DNA of 64,000 nucleotides from Pteria penguin. Its lineage: Eukaryota; Mollusca; Bivalvia; Pterioida; Pteriidae. The number at the start of each line of letters is the position of its first letter. The stretch's first letter is position 1. Of the stretch, positions 24,386 to 39,300 are shown piece by piece. Where the stretch lies: contig CM068592.1 of NCBI GenBank assembly GCA_035048485.1, positions 39,136,045 through 39,200,044 of the forward strand, in the 5' to 3' direction. Position numbers and translations under genes: made by a program. The notes beneath the pieces are model-generated. The model was not told where the DNA came from. It saw only the letters and a program-made list of their open reading frames with translations, and made no database searches.

Positions 24386-27300
24386 ATGATGAAAGCTGTG
24401 CTGTTAGTGGTACTGGTCCTCGTTGAATGTCAAGGTAACTATGCTTGTAAATAATCAATTTTAACATCTTAGCCCATTTAAATGTAAACAAAGTGTTGTT
24501 TCATATATCACTTGTAAAAACCCGGTTTTAAAACTCCCAATGAATTTAACTGAGTTCTTCATTTATGGATGATTTTGAATTTATAATTATTTCTTACGAA
24601 TATCAAGAACATTCTAAGGTTACTAGTACGTTTCTCTTCGATTCATATTTATTATCAATAAAATGACTTCAAATTTCACAAATGTTCGGCTACTTGGCCT
24701 TTTTCAATTGAAAACAATATATAGTCGACATTATCTATAAATCAACTTCCCTCTGGAATATTGCAATGTCGCAACTCCAATACATTCGAATATTTATGAT
24801 ATCTTTCTATGGCCTTATTCTTCCTTGTTTAGCAAGTCCGAGGATACTTTTGTCATAATATATCTAAGTCATATGTCGTTATTCTTCTTAAACGGCAACT
24901 TAAATCAAGCATTGCTGTCAATCTCGGTTTATGCTTCGATTTCTCTAAATTTGTCTCAGATCGTGGGTTGTTAATCGTCATCCCATTAATATGCATACTT
25001 CTAGTCATTTACTGGCTGCTAGCTTCTACTATTCTGTATATACTTTGGGAAAATTAGGAACACTGATAAGGGTTTCTTACCAGTGCCATACATGTATGGT
25101 CCATATTGTCAATTCCATCAGGAAAGGTGCATGGTAACTCTTATTAAATTGAACATTTTAGTTTCATATCTGTGTCTGTGGTCTTAACTTACTTGTTATT
25201 TGGATTTCCTATTACACAAAATCAGAAAAAGAAATTTTTCTTAAAATAAAATTGGCCATTAATCATGTCTGATTCACTTAAGTACATGTAACTCGTGAAT
25301 TATTGTCATTTCCCTAGCCTATCCAAAATTTCATTCTTATTATGTTTTTGTTTTCATTATTTTTAGCTCGGGAATCTTTTTATGACCGATATGTAAAGTT
25401 TTTCAACGAAACTTTACCAAATAACAGCACATTGATGGTTATGTGGAAAGAGCATCTCAAATTATGGAATGAAAACGTAAGGCATTCAAAGGACTAATCT
25501 TATAAACACGATCTATAATAAACGGTTTGAAAGTAATAAACATCGGTCTTTTAACCGAAATCAACTAACATATTCTATTTTATCTTAATCAAAGACGTTT
25601 TACTCGCACAGATGAGCATTGGCAAGTTACTCTTTCCAGTATAATGTGACATTTGTAATTGTTTCGATATGATTGCAGGTGTTACTGTTCTTGGCTGTTG
25701 CTGGTTTGTCTCTTGGTTATTGTCATCAAGGTTTCCTAGCTTTACAAGACATATTGCCTGAAATGGATCATTAATGGCAAATTTGTCGATTTTCAATTTC
25801 CTTTCATTTTCTTGTCAATATACTCAGTCAAGTTTTGTGTATGGCTATATATGTTATTTTCTAATTCAGACTAGACTGGCTAAACGGTATCCTATTCCAC
25901 ATTTCAACTGCCACGAATTGCATCCACATAATAACCATGTAGCTACAAACGGTTAGTCCTGCACTACCAATGTTAACATAATGTAACATAGAACTGGTTC
26001 AGCTATGATGGCGCTCGGTCAAAAAAAAAAATAAATAAATAAATAAACCGTATACGGTATCTGTGTACTATAACGTAATATAAACTAATATAGTTTATGG
26101 AAATTACTCATACGTAAATTTCCTTTCTGTACAAATACTTTTCTTATATATAATACATATATATTTATTCTAACCCCCTTCCTTTTAATCAGTTCATGAA
26201 CTTCATCCCGGAGACGTGCGTGTTGTTGCTGCTATGGGAGATTCACTCACTGTAAGTGTTTTCAATTAGTAATGTTTAAAATTTAAACTCACATGTTCGA
26301 AAAGTCACCTGATTTCAAAATGAACAAACTTTTATTATTAAAGATACTCTAATGTAAATACCCCCATTTGTCTTAACTTGAAAGTATTATAAAATGTTTG
26401 TATGCATTTCTGAAATACTTTTAATTCTTTTGAAGGCTGGCAATGGAATCCTGGCGACAAACATAATTGGTGATTTCGTAGAATATCGCGGACATTCATG
26501 GTGGTAGGCTGAAATATAATTAATACATGTAATTGACTGTGTTACAGATCTGAGTAAGAAAAGAGAGGAGTTACTGTCTCAGTTATGTGGCAGAAGTCAC
26601 CATAGAGCTATACAATACATGAATATCAATAATATACTAGCACATATAACACATTACAAAAATATTTGATTGTAGTGCAATTACGATACCGACTTAGGGC
26701 GTTCATTTAATTTCAAATAACTTTTATCTAATTCAAACATATGAAGTAAATTAATTTGAACCGTGTATTTTTGATATATTCAAATAACCGTCTAAACAGT
26801 CAGCAAAATCCATGAAAACTGAAATTGCAGAACTTCAGGATACTTTAGTGTTTGTTCTTGCTGACAAAGCAACTAATAATACTATCACTCTTTGAAAAGG
26901 ATGCTGCACTGAAGTTCTTTTAAATGAATCAATATCAATTACACGAGTACAATCAAAGAAACTTTGAAAGTAGTATATAAGAATTTTTTTGTTGCCCAAT
27001 CCTGATCTTTTGTTGTTTGTAAACATTTCCTATGCATTCTAATCAATAAATACTGTTTAAACTATAATCAAAGAAACGCAGCTATCAAATGACTGTATAC
27101 TTTTGAAAACCGGAAGGCTATGTACGATTTCAAAATCAAGATTGATAAATCTGATCTTCCTTCTTTGTATTGGCTCCCTAAACTACATTAAAAACCCATG
27201 CAAATCACGTTTTATATCAAATTCTAGTCATTGTTCAGCTACCATTCTGCCTAACCACATCAATTCCGCATATAAAACTGTTAAAGACCATATGATTAAA

Positions 27301-30282
27301 TATTGTCTTATGTTTTTGAAAATAGCAACATCAATTATTTTTGGTCTGTGAAAGATTTTGGCCAAATTATTGATTAACTTAATTCTAGAAAATATCAAGC
27401 AACGTTTCAACTTTTCATTTTTCTACCTTACATACTTCTTTACCTCTTGTGCCAAATGCGCCATCTTGTGGCAGACCTGGTTTTGTTTTGTTATGTTTAC
27501 TTTATGATTCAACTTCAAAAATCTAGTCGTTTAAAACTTATTGATAAGTTTAACAACACATCTAGATATCTGAATGATATATTTACCATCGATAACTCTG
27601 AGTTTAAAAAAATACATTAAAGACATCTATCTTCTGAACTTCAACTCAATAAGGCCCTCAAAACTTATAAAGAATCGCCTACTTTGGACTTGTATCAAGA
27701 TTAATGATAAAAACCATATGAACACTAGTATTTATGATAAATGTGAAGACTTCGGATTTCCTATTGTTAATTTCCATGGTTAGATGGCGATGTTCCTAGA
27801 CTCCCATCACATGGTGTTTACATTTCCCAATTGGTTCGATTTGCTAGAGCCTTTTTTCTGTTTGTTGTAGTTTGTTTATTTATTTATATATTTATCTTTT
27901 TATTAATTTTTAACAAAATTTACTTCTAAACTTTTGACTGAGAGTAATAGTATAAAAAAAGATTTTGGAAAATTCTAGAGATTTTATTCAGAGTATTCAT
28001 CAAAATTCGGAAATATTACTTATCAAAATTATGTGTCCAACGGAATCTCCCATCCACATTTCTACTGTGACCTTGTATAAAGGTAAAAGCTCCGATGACT
28101 TCATGGTATCAGGATTTAAAATAGTCAAACGTCTTCGCCATCGCCAATATGACCCTACGTTCATCGCTAAGACATTAAGTCTTGTACTAGACTCCTCTAC
28201 AGCCATTTACAGACTTTTGGAGCGTTGCACTCCCACAGGGTGGTGGTGACTCTATGACGGTCCTCAAAAGAGAAGAGGCCCTGAGCCTTTTCCGCTCTGA
28301 CTGTTAGTCGGGACTTTCATCATAAACACGAAAAATTCCTCCCGGGCAGCTGGTCACACCACAAACACGAGAAACTCCTGCTGGGCAGCTGGTCTCACCA
28401 CAAAAACGATACACTCCTCCTTGCCAACTGGTCTAACCACAAATACGAGACACTTCTTTCGGGCAGTTGGTCACACCACAAACACGAAAAGAATTCTCCC
28501 GGGTAGCTAGTCTCACTACAAACACGGGACACTCCTCCCGGCCAGCTAGTCTCACCACCAACACGGGACACTCCTCCCGGGCAGCTGGTCTCACCACAAA
28601 CACGGGACACTCCTCCCGGCCAGGTAGTCTCACCACAAACACGGGACACTCCTCCCGGACTCCAGGTCTTTCCACAAACAGCAGACACTCCTCACGGACA
28701 TGTTGTCCCACCACAAACATTAGAAACTTCTCCTGGGCACTCCGCTTTACCATAAACAGGAGAATGGTCTCTCCACAAACGGGAGACACTCTTCACGGGC
28801 ACTTGGTCTCACCACAAATAGAAGACATTTACGACTCCCAGGCCGCTGGTCTACAAGTAGACCATGAATGTCCATATAATAAGTTGTTACTGAAGGTCAA
28901 GGGGGGAATAGCACTATATTCCGTTTTAGTTCTTAATAGGTATATCTTTAGGACTGTCGTGTGCGAAAATAAAAATTAACGTTATTTTCATATATTCGTT
29001 GTAAGCCGGTGTGGTCTAGTGGATAAGGTGCTCGGCTCCTGATCGAGAGGTCCCGGGTTCGACTCCCGCCCTGGGCACACAGGTGTTCTGTCTGTCGGAT
29101 GAGACAATAAAAACCGAGGTCCCGTGTCACGGTAGGCGTGGCACGTAAAAGATCCCTCACTGCTTCTGGTGGATCCGTTGCAAAGGTGTAAATTTGTATG
29201 CAATGCATCAGGCAGATGCCGTCACCGTATACGTGAAAATATTTATTAGCTAATGATGATTACCCAGCTTCATAATTTAGTATCATAACTAAGTAGCTAG
29301 AATAAGGCTTACACAGAGTCATACTGCTCACATCAGTAAAACAGTATTGTGAAATTCTGAATACATACAACACAAGAATGATATGAAGTAACCCTTTACA
29401 AATAACATTAACTCTAAACGAACAGAAGAGATAAACCGAATTCAGGCACGAAACAACAATCACTACCGACATGCATGGCAAACAAGAATAAGCACTCAGA
29501 AAGACATCACAAAAATATTTTATTGTAACAGATTTGCGGTACCGGCAAACAATGTCACTCAGCTAGTGTGGTTAACCAGTTTACGGGCCCATCTGACCAC
29601 TCACCTCGAAAGCAGTACAAACAATAAAGACATGTTGATCTTCTATATGAAAACAATGACAACAACTAACTCGAGTTGAGAGGTCACAAAAATATTTTAT
29701 TGTAACAGATTTGCCGTACCGGTCACTAAGCTAGTGTGGTTAACTAGTTTACGGGCCCACCTTACCACTCACTTCAAAAACAGTACATTCAAAACACATA
29801 TTTCCACATATTTATCTTCCATATGAGAACAATGACAAGAGGTAACTCGGGTTGAGAGGTCATAAATATATTAAATTATGAATAATATTATGGAATAGAA
29901 AATTATTCTCCCTTTAATCATGATATTTTCCCTTTAATCATGATATTTTCCTTGAATAAATCTTATTCATGTAAGCATTTGTACATTAAACAAGTAAATT
30001 TTATTGAATGAGTATGTATATTTGAATCATGTTAACATTTCTTAATGCGATTTTGCAGTATTGGCGGCGACGGAAATCTTGATACAGTTATTACCCTACC
30101 AAGTAAGTACAGTCTGAATATCCATTGGTTGCAGAGAGTCACGTGCATAGAGTATAGGGTTGTGTATTCTGGACGGATGGGAGGCGTATCCCTATCAAAC
30201 TTCGTGAACTTTTTGAACTTGTGTTTTTCTGCCACTTGTCCATGCATAAACATATTTGATAAGAGTAGAAATAATAATAATG

Positions 30283-30319
<37 letters not shown>

Positions 30320-33300
30320 CGTCTGCATTGTGAACCCTTTGACCATTTGGCCTAGATACAAACGTTTGCCATTCACACACCGTCTACTTTCCCATCGGTC
30401 TTCGCACAATTTAATTGATATCCAATGTTCTTGATCTGCATCCGCTCCTTGAGGCGCCTCAAGGCACGAAAGCAGGTCAAGAACATCGGATTTTAATTAG
30501 ATTAGTCTTCGCAAATTTCTGTTATGACTGTTCAAATATAAAATAGTAACATACACGCACAGTCTGGAAGAAACCTATTATTTCACTAATAAAAACATCA
30601 ATATCAACTGTATGTTTACTCGTGATTTACATCCGCTGACGTGAATGACAGTGTATGTATAGAGCCGTCGTAGCTCATGTCGTAGTGCGCTTGGGTTTGT
30701 GGCCATGAGGACTCAGGTTCGATTTTTGCCGACATCTCACCGATGTCTTGTCAGTGAGAAATTAAAATCCGCGGTAAAGGTACATCTAACCTATGCAACG
30801 GACCCAATGCTTCGGATAGCTCCGTTATGAAGGTCTATAATGTGAAATGATTGTGATGTATGGTGTTATTATACCGGTGAAATACGGAAGTAATTGATGT
30901 AATGTGACTGTTGCACTAACACTTACAGTGCACGTTTCCAATCTTTAATTATCAGAAGTGAGACTAGGTGCCTGGGAGGAATAAGCGTCTCCTGTCAGAG
31001 GTAGGTGAGACTAGATGTTTGGCAGGAGTAAGGGTCTCTTATCAGAGGTGAGACTAGGTGCCTGGGAGGAGTAAGCGTCTCCTGTCAGAGGTAGGTGCGA
31101 CTAGGTGTCTGGGAGGAGTAAGCGTCTTCTGTCAGAGGTAAGTGAGACTAGGTGCCTGAGAGGAATACGCTTCTCCTATCAGAGGTGAGACTAGGTGTCT
31201 GGGAGAAGTAAGCGTCTCCTGTCAGAGGTGAGACTAGGTGTCTGGGAGGAGTAAGCGTCTCCTCTCAGAGGTGAGACTAGGTGTCTGGGAGGAGTAAGCG
31301 TCTCCTGTCAGAGGTGAGACCAGGTGCCCGTTAGGAGTAAGCGTCTCCTGTCAGAGGTGAGACTAGGTGTCTGGGAGGAGTAAGCGTCTCCTGTCAGAGG
31401 TGAGACCAGGTGCCCGGTAGGAGTAAGCGTCTCCTGTCATGGGTGAGACTAGGTGTCTGGGAGGAGTAAGCGTCTCCTGTCAGAGGTGAGACCAGGTGCC
31501 TGGGAGGAGTATGCGTCCCCTGTCAGAGGTGAGACTAGGTGTCTGAGAGGAGTAAGCGTCCCCTGTCAGAGGTGAGACTAGGTGTCTGGCAGGAGTAAGC
31601 GTCTCCTGTCAGAGGTGAGACTAGGTGTCTGGGAGGAGTAAGCGCCTGCTGTCAGAGGTGAGACTAGGTGTCTGGGAGGAGTAAGCGTCTCCTGTCAGAG
31701 GTGAGACCAGGTGCCTGGGAGGAGTATGCGTCCCCTGTCAGAGGTGAGACTAGGTGTCTGACAGGAGTAAGCGTCTACTGTCAGAGGTGAGACTAGGTGC
31801 CTGGGAGGAGTAAGCGCCTGCTGTCAGAGGTGAGACTAGGTGTCTGGGAGGAGTAAGCGTCTCCTGTCAGAGGTGAGACCAGGTGCCTGGGAGGAGTATG
31901 CGTCCCCTGTCAGAAGTGAGACTAGGTGTTTGGGAGGAGTAAGCGTTTCCTGTCAGAGGTGAGACTAGGTGTCTGGGGGAAGTAAGCGTCTACTGTCAGA
32001 GGTGAGACTAGGTGTCTGGGAGGAGTAAGCGTCTGCTGTCAGAGGTGAGACTAGGTGTCTGGGAGGAGTAAGCGTCTCCTGTCAGAGGTGAGACCAGGTG
32101 CCCGGTAGGAGTAAGCATCTCCTGTCAGAGGTGAGACTAGGTGTCTGGGAGGAGTAAGCGTCTCCTGTCAGAGGTGAGACCAGGTGCCCGGTAGGAGTAA
32201 GCGTCTCCTGTCAGAGGTGAGACCAGGTGCCCGGTAGGAGTAAGCATCTCCTGTCAGAGGTGAGACTAGGTGTCTGGGAGGAGTAAGCGTCTGCTGTCAG
32301 AGGTGAGACTAGGTGTCTGGGAGGAGTAAGCGTCTCCTGTCAGAGGTGAGACCAGGTGCCTGGGAGGAGTATGCGTCCCCTGTCAGAGGTGAGACTAGGT
32401 GTCTGGGAGGAGTAAGCGTCTACTTTCAGAGGTGAGACTAGGTGTCTGGAAGGAGTAAGCGTCTCCTGTCAGAAGTGAGACCAGGTGCCCGGTAGGAGTA
32501 AGCATCTCCTGTCATAGGTGAGACTAGGTGTCTGGGAGGAGTAAGCGTCTCCTGTCAGAGGTGAGACCAGGTGCCTGGGAGGAGTATGCGTCCCCTGTCA
32601 GAGGTGAGACTAGGTGTCTGGGAGGAGTAAGCGTCTCCTATCAGAGGTGAGACTAGGTGTCTGGGAGGAGTAAGCGTCTCCTGTCAGAGGTGAGACTAGG
32701 TGTCTGGGAGGAGTAAGTGTCTGCTGTCAGAGGTGAGACTAGGTGTCTGGGAGGAGTAAGCACCTCCTATACGTGTGTGATTTATGTTATATAGTAGTTT
32801 TTCGCCCATAGTAGTTTTCCCCCCGGAAAAATGGCTATATAGTAGTTTTCCCCCATGGCAGAAAAACTACTATATTGTAGTCTTTCCCCCATAGTAGTTT
32901 TCCCCCCTTACGTAACGGTTTGGAAATTATACACGTTCGTTCTGTAATAGTCAGATAACATTTGAAATACATATGTACTATAGTAATAGCCTGTGGATCA
33001 AACCGATGGTGTTATGGTTAATGTGTTTCTAAATACTGTTAATTGTTTTGTTTGTGTGTGTATGTGTGTGTATTTATTTTTTGTTTTATGTATTTATGTA
33101 CAAGTCTTTCTTTTTATATATTTACCATAGTATGCTATTTTCTTCTATTATTTCACCGTTTATTTGCGTATAGATGTCAATCATGACGTCAGGCTGTGAC
33201 TCAAGAGTCGATTCCAGGCAACTTTTCGTAATACAACATAAGTAAAATAGGAATTTATCAATCAAAATGTTCCAATGACAAATATAAGAATTGAACGTGC

Positions 33301-36300
33301 AAGAATTCCTTGAACATTCAATTCCTACATAAATTAAGACTGGTGCATTTTATATATCACAATATCGCTCATCATGTACAGAGTGCATGATGAACATGAA
33401 AATAACAGAAGGGAATTCCACCCAGGTGTCCACGATTTGCAATTTACGACAAGGTTTGTCTAGTCGCAGATTTTGTAAATCATGATCACAAGAATGTGAT
33501 CCTTGTCCCTTACGCAAAGTATGAAAGGTTTCATCTAAAAGTATCTATATGCAAAGTTTCAAAGCTCTACACCCTTTTGTGTAGAAGATATAGTCAAGGT
33601 AAAAGTTTATGAAAAGTAGGTCACATTTAAAGATCAAGGTCATTAGGTCAAAAGTCATGGACCCAAATTAAAGATCTTATCACAAGTAATCTATATATGA
33701 AGTTCAAAACCCCTTCTCCTTTTGGTACAAAAGATACAGCCAAAGTTTAAGTTTTTGAAAACGTAGAGCACCAAGGTCAAAGTCACTAGTTAAAAAATCA
33801 TGGTCCCAAATAAAAGGTCTTCACAAGAAAACTATATGTGGAGTTTCAAAGCCTTGTACCTCTTGGTACAAGCCATATAGTTAAGGTTTTTGCCCCAGGC
33901 TAAGAGTCACAGAAAGGCCAAAAACTAGATGCCCCCGAATTTCATTCCAGGGGCATAAAAACGAACTTGTTTTTCTTTTTTCCATTTGTATATATAGAGA
34001 TTTCTCGGATTAAATAAAGATATCTCGAATGAAATTCTAGTATATAAATCTCTGTTCTAAATATATGCATTTGTATTTGGAAAAGATATTAAAATTGAAG
34101 ACATTTCTGCTTAAGAAAATGAGATATCTCTAAATAAATTGGATATATCTCCGTATAAAGGTAACAAGCTGGATTTACTTACATGTATGTGTGAAAAGAA
34201 AATCCGGAATTTCACATTGGGGGGGGGGGGGAATCCACTATATAGTAGTTTTTCCCCGGGGGAAAAATGGCTATAAGAGGGGGGAAATGGCTATATAGCC
34301 AAATTTCCCCCGGGGGAAAAACTACTATATAGCCATTTTTCCGGGGGGGGGGGGGAATAACTATTATATAGCCATTTTTCCGGGGGGAAAAATGGCTAGG
34401 GGGAAAAACTAATACATAACACCGGCACTGCATAAAAACAAACAAACAAAGCAAGCTCAATTGATTCGTTTGCTATTTGTCCTGGGCGCTATACCTCATA
34501 TTACATAAATCACACTCTTTACTCGTATATCTGCCTTCATTCCAGATGTTCTCAAAATGTTCGGACAGCACCTGTACGGATATTCCTTGGATTATGGTGC
34601 AGTAAATAGCGCTAACGCCAGACTGAATGTTGCTCACCCTGGGGATACGGCATCGTAAGTCAAATCCTCTTAAAGTACAGTCTCAGAGATGAAGTAAAGT
34701 CACAATACAAAATAGTTTAGACATTAGATGCAACGTAGTGTTTAATTGGTTCCCACATACTATGGTTTTTAAATTTGAAAATGAGTATTCAAGGCGACGC
34801 GTTTATCCTTTTCTAATTCACTTTTTTTTTCTTAAATATCGTCTCGTTGATTTAATTGCCTTCGATTTCCCCGTTGCAACGACGGATGAAAAGGTTAAAG
34901 AATAAACTTTAGCAAACCAAAATGACGTAACACAAACGAATCAGAATTCTCTTTATTACTATCCAACATATATAATGAAAAGATCATAGTTATATTACTC
35001 TTAAACATCATGAAACTCGGTAATTACTAAAATTCTTTCTAACAATAATAAGATCCCTTCCAACAACAACAACATCCCTTCTTTCATTAATAAGATCCCT
35101 TCCAACAACATTAAGATCCCTTCTCACAACAATAAGATCCCTTCTTATATCAATAAGATCCCTTCTCATATCAATAAGATTCCTTCTCACAACAATAAGA
35201 TCCCTTCTTACAACAATAAGATCCCTTCTCATAACAATAAGATCCCTTCTCATAACAATAAGATCCCTTCTCATATCAATAAGATCCCTTCTCATAACAA
35301 TAAGATCCCTTCTTACAACAATAAGATCCCTTCTTACAACAATAAGATCCCTTCTCTTACAATAAGATCCCTTCTCTTACAATAAGATCCCTTCTCACAA
35401 CAATAAGATCCCTTCTCATAACAATAAGATCCCTTCTCATAACAATAAGATCCCTTCTCACAACAATAAGATCCCTTCTCATATCAATAAGATTCCTTCT
35501 CACAACAATAAGATCCCTTCTCACAACAATAAGATCCTTCTCATAACAATAAGATCCCTTCTCATATCAATAAGATCCCTTCTCATAACAATAAGATCCC
35601 TTCTTACAACAATAAGATCCCTTCTCATAACAATAAGATCCCTTCTCATATCAATAAGATCCCTTCTCATAACAATAAGATCCCTTCTTACAACAATAAG
35701 ATCCCTTCTTACAACAATAAGATCCCTTCTCTTACAATAAGATCCCTTCTCTTACAATAAGATCCCTTCTCACAACAATAAGATCCCTTCTCATAACAAT
35801 AAGATCCCTTCTCATAACAATAAGATCCCTTCTCACAACAATAAGATCCTTCTCATAACAATAAGATCCCTTCTCATATCAATAAGATCCCTTCTCATAA
35901 CAATAAGATCCCTTCTTACAACAATAAGATCCCTTCTCATAACAATAAGATCCCTTCTCATAACAATAAGATCCCTTCTCATATCAATAAGATCCCTTCT
36001 CATATCAATAAGATCCCTTCTTACAACAATACGATCCCTTCTTACAACAATAAGATCCCTTCTCATATCAATAAGATCCCTTCTCTTACAATAGGATCCC
36101 TTCTCACAACAATAAGATCCCTTCTCATAACAATAAGATCCCTTCTCATAACAATAAGATCCCTTCTCATATCAATAAGATCCCTTCTCATATCAATAAG
36201 ATCCCTTCTTATATCAATAAGATCCCTTCTTACAACAATAAGATCCCTTCTCATAACAATAAGATCCCTTCTCATATCAATAAGATCCCTTCTCACAACA

Positions 36301-39300
36301 ATAAGATCCCTTCTCATAACAATAAGATCCCTTCTCACAAAAATAAGATCCCTTCTCATAACAATAAGATCCCTTCTCATATCAATAAGATCCCTTCTCA
36401 TAACAATAAGATCCCTTCTTACAACAATAAGATCCCTTCTCATATCAATAAGATCCCTTCTCTTACAATAAGATCCCTTCTCACAACAATAAGATCAATT
36501 CTCATAACAATAAGATCCCTTCTCATTTCAATAAGATCCCTTCTCATATCAATAAGATCTCTTCTCATATCAATAAGATCCCTTCTTACAACAATAAGAT
36601 CCCTTCTCATATCAATAAGATCCCTTCTCATAACAATAATATCCCTTCTTACAACAATAAGATCCCTTCTCATAACAATAATATCCCTTCTCACAACAAT
36701 AAGATCCCTTCTCATATCAATAAGATCCCTTCTCATAACAATAAGATCCTTTCTCATAACAATAAGATCCCTTCTCATAACAATAAGATCCCTTCTCATA
36801 ACAACACAACGAACTATCGTATCCGGACAACAAACATGATCTACACAACACTCTTGTTAAGAAACCCCGGGGTTCAATGAATAAAAACCTTGAATTTTTT
36901 ATTTAATGTTGTTTTATGGAAGGTAGCTAGAACAACACCAATAATCATAACCTTGTTTAATATTTGTACACATTTATCTGTTATTGTAGCAATATGCCGC
37001 AACAAGCTCATTCATTAATCGGGAAGTTGAAATCAGATCCACATGTGCGTTACTATGACGACTGGAAGGTGATCACGCTCTTCATTGGTGGAAATGATTT
37101 GTGTGACTACTGTAATGACCCAGTGAGTATAGCCATTTATAAGATTGCATTATTAAGACGTTTTGCTTCATGAGATTTGCTTAGGCCAATTCTGGAATGT
37201 TGTTCTGGAATGTTCAAACCCCGCAAAATGCAAACACTTTTAATTCATTAATACCAAACCAGTATTTAAAATATTATTAAAGTGAAAAAAAGGAAAATAG
37301 AATCCGACTTATCTCTTTTCATATACTTTTATATCATTGTCTTGATTTATTCAATGAAGATAAGCAATTAAATTAAAAATCTTTTTTCAATAGCACAATA
37401 TGCAAAAGTATACATGTATGCTCGAATTTCTTTTTACAGTCTGTTTGTAAATGAGCAAATTGTCTTTAGGCGAGCGATTGAGACCCATTTGGGCCTCTTG
37501 TCTTTACTTGAATTGTACTGCTTTTGTGTTGAGTGGGTACCGTAACTTCATTACAATCAGAAGTTTTGTGGTGTCTTTATGATGTATGCGCGTGTTCTTT
37601 GCTCAACATGCTCATGACTTTTTCTGTCATATAGTGAAGTCGGATGTTCCATCTCTCTCTCTCTCGTGACTTCAGAATGAGATAATATAAGACCAGCTAC
37701 ACGAGATTTCAGAATGAGTAGATATAAGACCAGCTACACGTGACTTCAGAATGAGTTAATATAAGACCAGCTACACGTGATTTCAGAATGAGTTAATATA
37801 AGACCAGCTACACGTGACTTCAGAATGAGTTAATATAAGACCAGCTACACGTGATTTCAGAATGAGTCAATATAAGACCAGCTACACGTGACTTCAGAAT
37901 GTTTAAGACTTGAGAAAATTCCTGTTTCATAATTTTTACATGTGCTCAACGTGTTTAGGTAAGTGTCTACATGGGTCTGTTGATCGTTTTACCCTATGAA
38001 TGATCATAGCAGCCTACATGACATATATTCTCATACATTGTATTTAAACATCCGAAAGGTAAGTATGACCTATAGCATGTGAAACTAATAAGCGTTAATA
38101 GTAAGAATTGAAATGAAATAGTTAAAAAAAGTTTCCAGAGGCATTATACTCATACGTTCTACCTTCTCTTACAGGTGTCATATTCAGCGGCTAACTACAG
38201 ACAATATATTGAGAATGCTCTTGATATACTCCACAACGAGGTCCCTAAAGCATTTGTCAACCTCGTCAACATATTTGATATTGCCCCCATCGCCGCCATG
38301 GATGGTGGTTTTATGTGCAACTTAGCTCATAAGTACGATTTGGTCTAACACATTGGTTTTTAATATTGGCTTTCAAAATTTCAGTATCGATCCAAAACCG
38401 TAAGTCTCGACGAGCTTACTATAAATATAAGTGTCCTTTCTTTAAGTCTTACACAGATTGTATTTCACCTGGGACAATTAAATTATCCAGATATTTAAAT
38501 ATGAATAGTTCCAACTTTTTAATAATATACATGTAATTCTCTGCTAATATTTATAATATTCAGACATTAAAGACAATTCCATACAGGGGGGTTTTTTTTT
38601 TCGGTTTCCGCAATATCGCTACCTTAAAACTACCAAGTGAGATTCCAGTATACATTGGTCAGTAAAGCTTGAAAAACACTTTTGTCAGGTCAGAATTCCA
38701 AACACATTGGTCACTACAGTATACTGACATCCGGGAATATGACATAAGAGTCACTATTCAAAAACAGATGTAACGATTCTCTGTAAATATCTCTACCGAT
38801 CGTGATGTAACGATCCTCTGTAAATATCTCTACCGATCATGATGTAACGATTCCCTGTAAATATCTCTACCGATGGTGATATATATGTAACTATTCCCTG
38901 TAAATATCTCTACCGATGGTAATCTAACAATTTTCTGTAAATATCTCTACCGATCGTGATGTAACGATTCCCTGTAAATATCTCTACCGATGGTGATGTA
39001 ACGATCCTCTGTAAATATCTCTACCGATCGTGATGTAACGATTCCCTGTAAATATCTCTACCGATGGTGATGTAACTATTCCCTGTAAATATCTCTACCG
39101 ATGGTAATCTAACAATTCCGTGTAAATATCTCTACCGATGGTGATGTAACGATTCCCTGTAAATATCTTTACCGATGGTGATCTAACAATTTTCTGTAAA
39201 TATCTCTACCGATCGTGATGTAATGATTCCCTGTAAATATCTTTACCGATGGTGATCTAACAATTTTCTGTAAATATCTCTACCGATGGTGATGTAACGA

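Noticed and set aside
30959..32768. Regular repeats that could suggest a CRISPR array (also elsewhere)
   Set aside because: Units are contiguous with no unique spacers, and the window is eukaryotic.
35008..36799. Minus-strand MRRDLIV-repeat proteins
   Set aside because: By-products of a 21-bp intronic minisatellite whose period is a multiple of three; no exon context.
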